Shown in pieces: positions 1 through 8,118 of a stretch of DNA of 18,754 bases. Within the stretch, counting starts at the first letter, position 1. The number at the start of each line of letters is the position of its first letter. The stretch comes from Clostridia bacterium. Its GTDB lineage: Bacteria; Bacillota; Clostridia; Oscillospirales; CAG-272. The notes under the pieces were generated by a model, which ran no database searches, was not told the DNA's origin, and was given only the letters and a program-made list of their open reading frames with translations. The DNA lies in assembly GCA_900770605.1 (NCBI GenBank), contig CAAGKS010000129.1, positions 1 through 18,754 of the forward strand, written 5' to 3'. A program made the position numbers and the translations under genes.

Positions 1-863
1 CCGTCAACGTGTATCATGCCGTATTCCTCAGAGGCGTTGATAATTATATCGCGCACGCCCTTGAACGTTCCTGTGGGACGGTCAAAGTCGAGGTCTGCGC
101 GCCATATCGGAGAGATAACGAAGAAGCGCTTTGCCGCTTCTCCAAAGTGCTGCTTTGCCGTCAGCATATACTGACGAGCGCGCCTTTCAATGTCCTCAGC
201 GCTTTCGGAGTGGTTGAAATCGTTAGTTCCAAAGGCGATAAATACCGTATCGGGAACAAAGTCTATGCTATCGATACAGTTCGCGTCAAAGGTTCCTGCC
301 GCAATGCTCTGGTTGAGCATTTCCGCGTTGAAAAACTTGGATATGGAGTAGGAATAGCACAGGCTGTGATGCTCCGCGTTACAGCCAACCGTGATAGAGT
401 CCCCAAGAAAGAGGAACTTGTGATCAAAGGTGTGAGGCTTTACGTACGCGCCGTCGTCAAGCTCCAGCGTGGAGAGTACTACGGGCAGATTTCCGCGGGG
501 GAAGTATATAGTAACGCGGACCTCGTCAAGCTCGTTTCCTATCGGGTCACACAGGTCTATTTCTGCGGGACAGCCCTGCTTTCTTTGCATGTGCATATTA
601 ACCGAGGTGCGAAGAAGTCCGTTGATGCACACGTCGTACATAGTGCAGGTGTTGGCAAAAAAGCGCAGCTTTTTGGAGTTGGTGTGAAAATCAAGGTGAA
701 CACCCGAGGAGTAGCCCGTTCTTTCTCCAAGGTCAGCTCCAAGAGCCGTCCAAGCCGCTATCTGCTTGTCTGTAAAACGGTTGAAATGAACGCCGTCCGC
801 GTGCTCGGTGACCTCAATTGCGCCAACGGTTATCTCTTTTACAGTTTCAAAATTAAGCTTCAT
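1..863 (-). CDS. SGNH/GDSL-family hydrolase, partial (C-terminus off the window)
   Basis: The reverse strand reads openly from ATG at 863 to the window edge (287 codons), with GAGAGTG as ribosome binding site. The N-terminal ~140 residues look like a beta-rich accessory domain. A hydrolase core follows: FLGDSIT (block I, Ser ~156 as nucleophile), an Asn/Gly block near 184-190, and FGTND (block III, Asn ~214). The last catalytic block (DxxH) would lie outside the window. Family knowledge: such enzymes are esterases, often removing acyl groups from carbohydrates; the substrate cannot be told here. No signal peptide is visible, so it is probably cytoplasmic. It starts 9 nt after the cyclophilin stop codon and is probably co-transcribed with it. 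The long plus-strand open frame over the same bases is an antisense shadow. Confidence 0.85.
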   Translation of the reverse strand, partial: MKLNFETVKEITVGAIEVTEHADGVHFNRFTDKQIAAWTALGADLGERTGYSSGVHLDFHTNSKKLRFFANTCTMYDVCINGLLRTSVNMHMQRKQGCPAEIDLCDPIGNELDEVRVTIYFPRGNLPVVLSTLELDDGAYVKPHTFDHKFLFLGDSITVGCNAEHHSLCYSYSISKFFNAEMLNQSIAAGTFDANCIDSIDFVPDTVFIAFGTNDFNHSESAEDIERRARQYMLTAKQHFGEAAKRFFVISPIWRADLDFDRPTGTFKGVRDIIINASEEYGMIHVD

Positions 864-872
864 AATTCACTC

Positions 873-1562
873 TCAGTTAGTAGCGTCAGCAGATCCTACG
901 GTAACGAATCTGATAGAGTTGATCTTCACGATTGTGGTGGGCTTATCATTAGAGTTGGTATCCACAGTAGCTATTGCATCGAGCACATCGTAGCCGTAAA
1001 TGAGGAAGCCGAAGGTGGCGTATTTTGTGTCAAGCGCTACTACTGAATCAGATGTGCTGTGGCAGATATAGAATTGAGATGAGCCGGAGTCGTTAGACAT
1101 ACCGTTTCTTGCAAGTCCGAGAACACCTCTCTTGTGCTTGAGGTTGTTTTCAAATCCGTTTGTTGCAAATTCACCCTTGACCGTGGTCTCATTGGGGTCG
1201 CTAATGCCGTCGCCGTCGGGATCGCCGCACTGAATAACGAAGTTTTCAATAACTCTGTGGAAGATGATGCCGTCATAGAAGTGCTCGGAAACGAGACGCT
1301 TGAAGTTTGCAACGGTCTGGGGAGCAACGTCGGGGTAAAGGCGGGCTACCATAACGCCATAGTCCTTTACGTCGATAAGGACGTAATCGGTGGGCGTGTC
1401 GCTTTCAACAACGCCGTCAAGGGAGTTGATGGTGCTTCTGTCGATCTGGCTGTAAAGGGGAGCGATATGTGTGGGCTCCATAGGCACAAGATCGTTATTA
1501 CAGGAAACGAGCGTTAAGCTCGCAATAATAAGTGCTACTGCAAGGCAGAGAATTCTTTTCAT
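873..1562 (-). CDS. Peptidyl-prolyl cis-trans isomerase, cyclophilin type, lipoprotein
   Basis: A 229-residue protein. The start at 1562 is preferred over an upstream ATG at 1655 because it has AGAGGAC as ribosome binding site and directly begins a lipoprotein signal peptide (MKRILCLA..., lipobox LVSC, Cys21). The cyclophilin fold is recognised by YDGIIFHRVI (Arg of the active site), the following FVIQCGDPDGDG, and the block ARNGMSNDSGSSQFYIC. Family role: it catalyses prolyl-bond isomerisation and helps fold exported proteins. The lipobox places it on the outer face of the cytoplasmic membrane. It is first in a two-gene unit with the SGNH hydrolase and has its own promoter upstream (1597-1625). 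The residues before the chosen start would overlap that promoter. Confidence 0.92.
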   Translation of the reverse strand: MKRILCLAVALIIASLTLVSCNNDLVPMEPTHIAPLYSQIDRSTINSLDGVVESDTPTDYVLIDVKDYGVMVARLYPDVAPQTVANFKRLVSEHFYDGIIFHRVIENFVIQCGDPDGDGISDPNETTVKGEFATNGFENNLKHKRGVLGLARNGMSNDSGSSQFYICHSTSDSVVALDTKYATFGFLIYGYDVLDAIATVDTNSNDKPTTIVKINSIRFVTVGSADATN

Positions 1563-1596
1563 TTCGTGTCCTCTTTTTCTTTGAAATTTCCTATTT

Positions 1597-1625
1597 ATTT
1601 TATCAAATAAAGCTCGAAAAGTCAA
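1597..1625 (-). promoter_or_regulatory. Sigma-A-type promoter of the cyclophilin/SGNH unit
   Basis: On the minus strand TTGACT (1620-1625) and TAAAAT (1597-1602) are separated by 17 bp, with TG one base before the -10 (extended -10). It lies about 35 bp upstream of the chosen cyclophilin start. Confidence 0.75.
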
Positions 1626-1693
1626 TACCTTACGCTTAATATCGGATAAATTCACAACTTACCTCATAATATTTCATAAAGGGGTGAGGAGCT

Positions 1694-2737
1694 ATGAAGG
1701 ATAAGGATTGGAGCGTAAGAGCCGCAAGGCTTTTTTGCTTTTGTATATACGGAGCTATCATATACGCTCTGCTCAGATATGCTTTGCCCGTGTGTCTGCC
1801 GCTCGTAGTAGCCTTTGCGGTGGGAGCGGCGGTGTTTTGTATGGCGGAGAAATGCTCGGAGTGGACACACCTGCCGCATGCGCTGTGCGCCGTCTTTATA
1901 ATATGCGCGCTCGCGGCGGCAGTCGGTATGCTTGGAGCTTACGTGCTCAGATATCTGCTCACACAAATAAGTCAGATACTCACCGCCATCTCTCAGGGCG
2001 GCGCGCAGACTGTGCTTGACAGAGCAGGGGAGACACCCGTATTCAAGCTGGTATCCTCTTTTATCTATCACGGCGATGCGGACGCTGAGGAGCTCGTGGG
2101 AAAGGCTATGACGGCGGTATTATCGTTTACAAGTGACTTTATAGGAGGCGCGCTTGGAAACGCGCTTAAAAGCACGCCTGCGGCGTTTATTACGACGATG
2201 GTGGCGGTGATAGCCTGCTTTTATATTGCCATAGATATGCGCAGGATATGCGCCTCTGCGCTGGCTTTTATGCCCTTGTGCGCGCGCGGAGCGTTATTGA
2301 GGGCGAGAGAGCAGGTGTTTCCCGTGCTCAAGGGGTTTGCCGCGGCGTATATGAAGATCTATGCGCTGACATTTGCAGAGGTGTTTTTGGGTCTGTCGCT
2401 GCTGTGTCCTCGCTTTGCGCTGCTTGGCGCGCTCGCCGTGGCAACCGTGGATATCTTGCCTGTGCTCGGGGCGGGAATAGTGCTCATACCTTGGGGCGTT
2501 GCCGCGCTTTTGATGGAGGATTATTTTTTGGGAGTGGGGATATTGGTGCTTTACGTCATTATATCCATAGTCCGTCAGATAGTCGAGCCGCGACTGCTTG
2601 GAAGCGCGGTGGGGCTTTCTCCATTCGTCTCGCTCCTCGCTATGTTTATAGGCTACCGTACCCTTGGAGTTGTGGGAATGCTCGTGCTTCCCGCCTTTCT
2701 GGCGGTACTCAAAAGGCTGAGAGAGGGCAAAAAATAA
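1694..2737 (+). CDS. AI-2E/YtvI-family integral membrane protein
   Basis: A 347-residue polytopic membrane protein starting at ATG 1694 behind a GGTGAGGAG ribosome binding site. Hydrophobic segments fall around residues 13-47, 63-88, 138-180, 218-265 and 270-340. The C-terminal half carries the family signature: VDILPVLGAGIVLIPWG followed by RQIVEPRLLG and SPFVSLLAMFIGYRTLG. These place it in the AI-2E transporter (formerly UPF0118) family, and the length fits the YtvI subgroup known from sporulating Bacilli and Clostridia. The transported substrate is unknown; some family members have been linked to autoinducer or ion export. It is a single gene, convergent with the reductase downstream. No clear sigma-A promoter was found in front of it. 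Confidence 0.88.
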   Translation: MKDKDWSVRAARLFCFCIYGAIIYALLRYALPVCLPLVVAFAVGAAVFCMAEKCSEWTHLPHALCAVFIICALAAAVGMLGAYVLRYLLTQISQILTAISQGGAQTVLDRAGETPVFKLVSSFIYHGDADAEELVGKAMTAVLSFTSDFIGGALGNALKSTPAAFITTMVAVIACFYIAIDMRRICASALAFMPLCARGALLRAREQVFPVLKGFAAAYMKIYALTFAEVFLGLSLLCPRFALLGALAVATVDILPVLGAGIVLIPWGVAALLMEDYFLGVGILVLYVIISIVRQIVEPRLLGSAVGLSPFVSLLAMFIGYRTLGVVGMLVLPAFLAVLKRLREGKK

Positions 2738-2764
2738 AGACGCGAAATTTTCGCGTCTTTATTT
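2732..2764. terminator. Bidirectional rho-independent terminator between convergent genes
   Basis: A perfect inverted repeat with 16-bp arms (2732-2747 and 2749-2764) and a GACGCG core, A-rich on one side and T-rich on the other. It can stop transcription of the plus-strand membrane-protein gene and the minus-strand reductase operon. The membrane-protein stop codon (2735-2737) lies inside the left arm. Confidence 0.9.
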
Positions 2765-2766
2765 GA

Positions 2767-3483
2767 TTATATAGCAAATCCGCCGTCGATACCGATGCAC
2801 TGTCCTGTGATGAACGAGGCATTGGGCGATGCGAGAAAATATGCAAGCTGAGCCACCTCGTCAGGCGTTCCCACTCTGCCAAGCGGAGTTTCGTTGCAAA
2901 GGTCTATGATATCGGCATCGCTAAGATGCGCGTTCATATCGGTTGCTATAACGCCGGGTTCGATGCAGTTGACGGTGATGCCGGAGGGCCCAAGCTCCTT
3001 CGCAAGAGCCACAGTCATACCGCGCACACCTGCCTTTGCCGCCGAGTAATGCACCTCGCAGGACGCGCCGACCTTGCCCCACATAGAGCCGATATTTATT
3101 ATTCTTCCGTACTTTGCAGATATCATCAGCTTGCTGACCTCGCGCGTTACGTAAAATACTCCCGAGAGGTTTGTGCCTATCATATTCTGCCATTGCTCGT
3201 CGCTGATGCTGTCGAAAAACGCGTGCTCGGAGATCCCTGCATTGTTGATAAGCGCGTCGATGCCGCCGAGAATATCAACACATTTTGCAACTGCGCCTCT
3301 GACCTCGTCGGGTGAGGATACGTCGCATGTTATCGCACTTACGTTTTTGTATTCCGCACATATATCTTGCGCGGCCTTTTCACTTGAACGGTAAAGGAAT
3401 ACCACGTCGTGTCCTTGCTTTGCAAAAAGCTCTACACAGGCTCTGCCTATGCCGCGGCTTCCACCGGTTATAAGAATTTTCAT
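2767..3483 (-). CDS. ymfI: SDR-family reductase, FabG-like, probably YmfI-type (EF-P 5-aminopentanone reductase)
   Basis: A complete 238-residue classical short-chain dehydrogenase. Visible motifs are TGGSRGIG (6-13, dinucleotide binding), NNAG (80-83), Asn105, Ser133, and Tyr146 with Lys150 in YSAAK, which is the full catalytic tetrad. The ribosome binding site is AAAGGAA. The block SMWGKVGASCEVHYSAAK and the ending GGFAI resemble, from memory, the YmfI subgroup, which reduces 5-aminopentanone on the lysine of elongation factor P. Generic 3-oxoacyl-ACP reductase (FabG) is the alternative, but no other fatty-acid gene is present nearby. It lies 26 nt downstream of the DUF218 gene in the same direction and is probably co-transcribed from the promoter at 4249-4277. 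The SDR assignment is secure; the subgroup is an inference. Confidence 0.85.
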   Translation of the reverse strand: MKILITGGSRGIGRACVELFAKQGHDVVFLYRSSEKAAQDICAEYKNVSAITCDVSSPDEVRGAVAKCVDILGGIDALINNAGISEHAFFDSISDEQWQNMIGTNLSGVFYVTREVSKLMISAKYGRIINIGSMWGKVGASCEVHYSAAKAGVRGMTVALAKELGPSGITVNCIEPGVIATDMNAHLSDADIIDLCNETPLGRVGTPDEVAQLAYFLASPNASFITGQCIGIDGGFAI

Positions 3484-3509
3484 AATTTATTTCCTTTGTT
3501 TTTGTGTCT

Positions 3510-4211
3510 TTATAGGGGCTTGTCATTGGTCACGTTGCCGTCGCCGTCAAGAGATATGCTCTCGCCGAGATATTTGGAGTGCGGCTTGAAGAGGGAAGCA
3601 AGGCAATCCTTGCAGCGCGCCACTATCTCGCGGCAGTCGCGGAATAATTGATTGCGGTAGTCGCGCAGAGTGGAATTTACTCCAAGCGCTTCAATGTCGA
3701 ACGCCTCTGCTATGTATATCGCGCGGTAGAGGTGGTATTGCTGAGTGCAGATGACCATCTTCTCAACGCCAAATATATTTTTTGCGCGATAAACGCTGTC
3801 GTACGTTGAAAATCCCGCGTGATCCATAAAGATGTCCTCTGAGGGAACGCCGTTTTCCATACAGTAGTTTTTCATTACGTTGACCTCGTCGTAGTCCTCG
3901 TTTCCGTGATCTCCGCTGACGAGTATTTTGGGCGCAACTCCGTTTTTGTAGAGCTCTATCGCCATATCAAGTCTGTCTGCAAGCATATCGGAAGGGCGGT
4001 TTTTTGCAACACCTGCGCCAAGCACCAGAATACAGTCGTAATCGGTTTCCGTTATAGCCGAGGGCTCGGGGCGTATTTTGTCTTTGGCGGAGAGAACGAT
4101 AGCTATGTTCATCGCGATCGCAATAAGTACAAGCGCAAACGCCGCGCACGCCGATATAATCATTATCCGCTTGATTTTTTTGAGTTTTTCTTGTGAAAAG
4201 GTTTTTTTCAA
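3510..4211 (-). CDS. DUF218 (SanA/YdcF/ElyC-like) membrane-anchored protein
   Basis: A 233-residue protein starting at TTG (4209-4211), a choice supported by a strong GAGGAGG site four bases upstream. The N-terminus is basic and followed by one membrane helix (about 16-41), so the rest is probably outside the membrane. The DUF218 core shows DCILVLGAGV (59-68), LVSGDHG (97-103), DHAGFSTYDSVYRAK (130-144) and TQQYHLYRA (156-164). Family knowledge: SanA and ElyC of Enterobacteria affect envelope integrity and lipid-carrier or peptidoglycan metabolism; the biochemical reaction is not settled. It is first in a two-gene operon with the SDR reductase, under a well-formed promoter. The C-terminal ~40 residues are rich in Cys and Arg and then Asp/Asn, which is unremarkable. 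Confidence 0.87.
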   Translation of the reverse strand: MKKTFSQEKLKKIKRIMIISACAAFALVLIAIAMNIAIVLSAKDKIRPEPSAITETDYDCILVLGAGVAKNRPSDMLADRLDMAIELYKNGVAPKILVSGDHGNEDYDEVNVMKNYCMENGVPSEDIFMDHAGFSTYDSVYRAKNIFGVEKMVICTQQYHLYRAIYIAEAFDIEALGVNSTLRDYRNQLFRDCREIVARCKDCLASLFKPHSKYLGESISLDGDGNVTNDKPL

Positions 4212-4248
4212 GCTGCCTCCTCGAATAAGGATTTTGGTTTATGGAACT

Positions 4249-4277
4249 ATTATAGCATAATTAAATAGGATTTGCAA
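4249..4277 (-). promoter_or_regulatory. Sigma-A promoter of the DUF218-reductase operon
   Basis: On the minus strand TTGCAA (4272-4277), a 17-bp spacer and a perfect TATAAT (4249-4254), with TG near the -10. It sits about 38 bp upstream of the TTG start. Confidence 0.8.
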
Positions 4278-4288
4278 TATGCGAAAAA

Positions 4289-4320
4289 TAAAAAAGGCGA
4301 TCATAGGATCGCCTTTTTTA
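4289..4320 (-). terminator. Rho-independent terminator after the PiT gene
   Basis: A perfect inverted repeat, 14-bp arms (4289-4302 and 4307-4320) with loop ATAG and a GGCGATC core flanked by A and T runs. It lies 9 bp past the PiT stop codon on the minus strand and just upstream of the next promoter. Confidence 0.9.
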
Positions 4321-4329
4321 GTACGTAGC

Positions 4330-5418
4330 TTATGCGCCGAAGTAGCTTCTGGTGAAGAACGCCACGCCGTAAGCGAGAAGTCCTGCAACCGTGGGAGAGC
4401 TTACCCAAGCGATAGCAATTCTCTTGAATACGCCAAAGTTAACGGTCTTTACGCCGTTTACAAGTCCTGCGCCGATAACCGCGCCAACTACGGACTGAGA
4501 CGTGGATACGGGGATACCCATAAGGTTACCCATAAGTACAACGGTAAGAGCAGATGCGATAATTACCACAAATCCGTCAACCTGAGTGATCTCAGCGATA
4601 CTTCCGCCGACTGTCATCATAACTCTCTTGGAGAAGGTAAGAACGCCAACTGCGATAGCAAGACCGCCAAGGATAGCGGCTATACGCGCGCCGTTGAAGA
4701 AGCCCTCGTTACCAAAAATGAGGTTTGCGCCAAGTCCTGTGGGATCGTAATAGAACGCCGTAACGGACGCGGAGCTGTTCTGACCGATACTGTAAGCGGA
4801 GAATGCGCCTGCGCCGATATAACCGATCTTTATGATGGTGTCGTAGTGCTTGAGCGAGGTGAGCCACTTTTCTATGAACTTCTTGACTATAAATACAAGC
4901 ACGAATGAAATAGCAGCCGCGCCCAAGGGATTTATAAGCCACGTGGACATAAATTCGAGTATCTCACCGAGATTACTCTTGAGTATTTCGGGATTGCTGT
5001 AATCTGCATAGCAAAGACCCCAACCGATAACCGCGCCTGTAACGGACTGGTTTGCGGAAACGGGGAATTTGAGATAGCTCATTACGAATACCGTAATTCC
5101 CGCGCAGGCAAAGATGATAAATGCCTTGAGAGCGGATTTGAGCTTGAGGGTCTCGATAGTGCCGGCCTCAACCGCCTGCTGTACCTGATCGGGAGATGCG
5201 GTGACCGCATTGTTCGTAGCAATGCTTGAGAGCTTGCTTATGTTCTGGTCGCCCATAAGCACCGCGCCAACCATTACCATTACCGCAATAATGATTATCG
5301 AGGTACGGTATTTTACAACTCTGGTTGCAACCGCCGTACCGAAGGCGTTAGCCGCGTCGTTAGTACCGAGCGACCAGCCCATAAAAAGTCCGGCGAATAA
5401 CAGTAAATATATAAACAT
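4330..5418 (-). CDS. pit: PiT-family inorganic phosphate permease
   Basis: A 362-residue polytopic membrane protein. The hallmark GTNDAANAFGTAV lies at residues 18-30, and the second, inverted-repeat signature (GIPVSTSQSVVGAVIGAG) is in the C-terminal half. Other hydrophobic segments fill most of the rest. Family role: low-affinity, cation-coupled uptake of phosphate, or metal-phosphate, across the cytoplasmic membrane. The length fits the compact bacterial members. It starts 8 nt after the stop codon of the DUF47 gene, so the two form one operon; that pairing is the typical arrangement for this transporter and supports the assignment. A terminator follows directly. Confidence 0.95.
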   Translation of the reverse strand: MFIYLLLFAGLFMGWSLGTNDAANAFGTAVATRVVKYRTSIIIIAVMVMVGAVLMGDQNISKLSSIATNNAVTASPDQVQQAVEAGTIETLKLKSALKAFIIFACAGITVFVMSYLKFPVSANQSVTGAVIGWGLCYADYSNPEILKSNLGEILEFMSTWLINPLGAAAISFVLVFIVKKFIEKWLTSLKHYDTIIKIGYIGAGAFSAYSIGQNSSASVTAFYYDPTGLGANLIFGNEGFFNGARIAAILGGLAIAVGVLTFSKRVMMTVGGSIAEITQVDGFVVIIASALTVVLMGNLMGIPVSTSQSVVGAVIGAGLVNGVKTVNFGVFKRIAIAWVSSPTVAGLLAYGVAFFTRSYFGA

Positions 5419-5426
5419 TTTCTATC

Positions 5427-6083
5427 TCACGCCTTTCTTGTAATAAGCATGATCTGGATCTTGTCTGCGATATTTTCAATGATGTCGGAGAGGTCAGCGA
5501 GCCACTCAACGAACTGGAAGAGCTGCATCTTTTCAGCATATCCGATCTCCATATCAAAGATGCTGTCGTAAAGCTTCTGCTCGATTCTGTCAACTGCGGA
5601 CTCATGTGTGCGGATGTCGTCAAGTATCTTGTGATCCTTTGCAAGCGCGCCAAAGTTAGAGAAGAGCGTGCTGATGCTGCTCTGGAGAAGGTCAAACTGC
5701 TCGTCTGTGATAGCGAGGATCTTGTTTACGTCCTCAGCAAACTCCGCAGGGAAGCGGAATCTCTGGAAAATGGACATCTGCGCGAAGTGCTCACACTTGT
5801 TTGCGATGCGGTCGCAATCGGTTGCGATGGAGATAAGCTCCTGACGGGTTGAGGGAAGGTAAGCGGTCTCTGCGAGAGAGTCTATCATCTTGCGGAGAGA
5901 AACGTCTGCAACGTTTTCCGCCTGTGCAACACCTGCTGCAAGCACGCGGAGTGTCTCCACAACAGTCTCAGATGCAGTAGAAGCGCGCATAAATCCTTGA
6001 AAATTGATAAGGCAAGTCTTAACGTCGCCTATCTGTTCCATAATGAGAACGTGTACGTCTTTTTGATTTTTCTTAGAAAACAT
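5427..6083 (-). CDS. DUF47 (PhoU-like) Pit accessory protein
   Basis: A 218-residue, mostly helical and acidic soluble protein with the PhoU-like layout: repeated helices carrying acidic clusters, e.g. DCDRIANKCEH near residues 89-99 and ADLSDIIENIADKI near 195-208. These resemble metal-binding E/D-rich motifs of PhoU-like proteins. Family knowledge: DUF47 proteins are encoded beside PiT permeases and are thought to regulate or assist them from the cytoplasm. It is first in the operon, with CTGGGGGT as ribosome binding site and a perfect-consensus promoter upstream. There is no PhoR/PhoB pair or Pst system in the window. Confidence 0.92.
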   Translation of the reverse strand: MFSKKNQKDVHVLIMEQIGDVKTCLINFQGFMRASTASETVVETLRVLAAGVAQAENVADVSLRKMIDSLAETAYLPSTRQELISIATDCDRIANKCEHFAQMSIFQRFRFPAEFAEDVNKILAITDEQFDLLQSSISTLFSNFGALAKDHKILDDIRTHESAVDRIEQKLYDSIFDMEIGYAEKMQLFQFVEWLADLSDIIENIADKIQIMLITRKA

Positions 6084-6122
6084 AATATACCCCCAGATGA
6101 TTTGATTTATATATTACATATT

Positions 6123-6151
6123 ATTATATCATAATGCCCTTGCAGTGTCAA
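6123..6151 (-). promoter_or_regulatory. Consensus sigma-A promoter of the DUF47-pit operon
   Basis: On the minus strand TTGACA (6146-6151), exactly 17 bp, then TATAAT (6123-6128), with TGA directly before the -10. Both hexamers are perfect matches, so strong basal transcription is expected unless repressed. No Pho-box-like direct repeat was recognised. Confidence 0.88.
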
Positions 6152-6197
6152 CATATTTAAATCAAAAAACATCACGTTATAGTCACAAACCTCGCAA

Positions 6198-6265
6198 CTT
6201 GATTTTTGCAAAATATGACAGGAGTGGTAAAATCAAGACATGATGGAATAAAAAACATAAATGTT
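6198..6265. promoter_or_regulatory. Inverted repeats between divergent promoters (possible operator)
   Basis: Between the pit promoter and the exporter promoter, CTTGATTTT (6198-6206) and its exact reverse complement AAAATCAAG (6229-6237) lie 22 bp apart. A short palindrome AACAT-AA-ATGTT (6254-6265) follows, just before the exporter -35. Either could bind a regulator, but no regulator gene is adjacent and such repeats can arise by chance in AT-rich DNA. Confidence 0.3.
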
Positions 6266-6276
6266 GTCAAAATTAC

Positions 6277-6305
6277 TTGAAAATGATATATTACTATGAT
6301 ATAAT
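6277..6305 (+). promoter_or_regulatory. Sigma-A promoter of the ABC exporter operon
   Basis: TTGAAA (6277-6282), 17-bp spacer, TATAAT (6300-6305) with TG at 6297-6298 (extended -10). It lies 38 bp before the GTG start of the first exporter gene. Confidence 0.82.
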
Positions 6306-6342
6306 TATATATTAGTTTGTTATACGTTTATGGAGGCTTAAA

Positions 6343-8118
6343 GTGATATTTGGAAAGCACATAAATAAATATTATTTAAAGCACCTTCCAATGCTGATAC
6401 TTGGCGTTGTGGCTCTGCTTTTGGTTGACTTTTTCCAGCTGAAAATACCTGAGCTTTACCGTATGGTCATCAACGGTATCGGCAACGGAGAGGTTAATAT
6501 GGGAGATCAGGTGTGCGTATTCGATATGGATTTCGTGCTTGACGAGATCTGCCTGCCGCTCCTTTGGGTAATACTTATTATGATCATCGGCAGATTTTTG
6601 TGGAGGATTTGCTTCTTCGGCAGCGCGATAAAGGTTGAGACCTCGCTCAGAGCCGAGATGTTCGATCACTGCAAGGACCTCTCGCAGCAGTATTATCAGA
6701 AGAACAAGGTCGGAAATATGATGTCGCTCTTTACCAACGATATCGAGACCATAAACGAGTGCTTCGGAGACGGTCTGCTTATGTTCTTCGACGCGCTTCT
6801 CCTTGGCGGACTTGCTATATATAAGATGGCAAGAATGAGCCCGTTGCTCACTCTGTTTTCTATGATACCTATGCTGCTGCTGTTCTTTATCGGCGCGGTG
6901 GTTGGAAAGTATATGATGCGCAAGTGGGAGCAAAGACAGGAGGCGTTCTCCGCGCTCTCGGATTTTGCTCAGGAGAACTTTTCGGGAATTGCGGTAGTAA
7001 AGGCATTCGTAAAGGAAGCGAAGGAGCTTTGGGCATTCAAAAAGCTCAATAAGGATAACGAAAAGGTAAACGTTGAATTTACAAAAATATCCGTTGTCCT
7101 GCACAACTCCGTAACGCTGTTCGTTGAGTCTGTGATCTGCGTTATCCTCGGATACGGCGGGTATCTCGTTTACTCGGGAGTTTTCAACGCGGGACAGCTC
7201 ATAGAATTCATCAGCTATTTCACCTCTGTTGTATGGCCCGTTATGGCGATATCCTCGCTGATCGAAATGAGATCGAGAGGAAAGGCGTCCCTCAAAAGAA
7301 TAGGCGCGCTCCTTGATGCGCCCATAGACGTAAAGGACGGAGGGGACGTACACGATATAGAGGACATAAAGGGAGATATAGAGTTCAGAGACCTTACGTT
7401 CAGATATCCCGATGCGGATTATGACGCCCTCTCAAACGTTTCCTTCAAGATAAACGCGGGAGAGAACGTTGGAATAATCGGAAAAACGGGATCGGGAAAA
7501 ACTACTCTGGTCGATCTTATCCTCAGGACGTATAACGTCGATGAAGGAATGCTTTTCATTGACGGACACGACGTAAACGATATACCGATAAAGACTGTGA
7601 GAAAGTACTCTGCGTACGTTCCGCAGGATAATTTCCTTTTCAGTGATACCATCGAGAGCAATATCGCATTTGCGGCGGACGAGTTTGATCGCAGCGCGGT
7701 AGTAAACGCCGCAACGCTTTCCGACGTCCACTCGAATATAACTGAATTTTCCGAGGACTACAATACCGTGCTCGGTGAGCGCGGAGTTACCGTATCGGGC
7801 GGTCAGAAGCAGCGTATTTCTATCGCAAGAGCGCTTATGAAGGACGCGTCCATACTCATTCTTGACGACTCCGTAAGCGCGGTAGATACAAAGACCGAGG
7901 AAGTGATCATTAAAAATCTTCGTGAGAATAGAAAGGGCAAGACCACTATTCTCATAGCGCATAGAATATCCACCGTTGAAAAGATGGACAAGATCATACT
8001 TGTGGACGACGGTAAGGTTATTGCCGTGGGAACTCACGAGCAGCTTGCAGAGAGCTGTGAGGAGTATAAGACCATGGTAGAGCTTCAGCGCCTCGAGGAA
8101 GAAAAGGAGGGTAAGTGA
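6343..8118 (+). CDS. ABC exporter half-transporter, degenerate-site subunit (BmrC/YheI-like)
   Basis: A 591-residue fusion of a six-helix exporter membrane domain (about 1-330) and an ATPase domain. It starts at GTG 6343 with GGAGG six bases upstream. Motifs: Walker A GKTGSGKT (380-387), Q-loop Gln428, signature VSGGQ (484-488), Walker B ILILD (504-508), switch His540. The residue after Walker B, normally the catalytic Glu, is Asp509 in DDSVSAVD. This is the known pattern of one subunit of heterodimeric exporters such as BmrCD, LmrCD and TM287/288, where one ATP site is non-hydrolysing. The partner gene overlaps directly downstream. Family role: export of drugs, lipids or peptides; the actual substrate is not visible from sequence. 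Confidence 0.93.
   Translation: MIFGKHINKYYLKHLPMLILGVVALLLVDFFQLKIPELYRMVINGIGNGEVNMGDQVCVFDMDFVLDEICLPLLWVILIMIIGRFLWRICFFGSAIKVETSLRAEMFDHCKDLSQQYYQKNKVGNMMSLFTNDIETINECFGDGLLMFFDALLLGGLAIYKMARMSPLLTLFSMIPMLLLFFIGAVVGKYMMRKWEQRQEAFSALSDFAQENFSGIAVVKAFVKEAKELWAFKKLNKDNEKVNVEFTKISVVLHNSVTLFVESVICVILGYGGYLVYSGVFNAGQLIEFISYFTSVVWPVMAISSLIEMRSRGKASLKRIGALLDAPIDVKDGGDVHDIEDIKGDIEFRDLTFRYPDADYDALSNVSFKINAGENVGIIGKTGSGKTTLVDLILRTYNVDEGMLFIDGHDVNDIPIKTVRKYSAYVPQDNFLFSDTIESNIAFAADEFDRSAVVNAATLSDVHSNITEFSEDYNTVLGERGVTVSGGQKQRISIARALMKDASILILDDSVSAVDTKTEEVIIKNLRENRKGKTTILIAHRISTVEKMDKIILVDDGKVIAVGTHEQLAESCEEYKTMVELQRLEEEKEGK

Noticed and set aside
9..1046. Long plus-strand open frame at the left end
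   Set aside because: It is antisense to the SGNH hydrolase and the end of the cyclophilin, whose motifs and ribosome binding sites are clear; its own translation has no recognisable features.
6376..7353. 325-codon minus-strand open frame
   Set aside because: Antisense to the first ABC exporter gene, which has all expected motifs.
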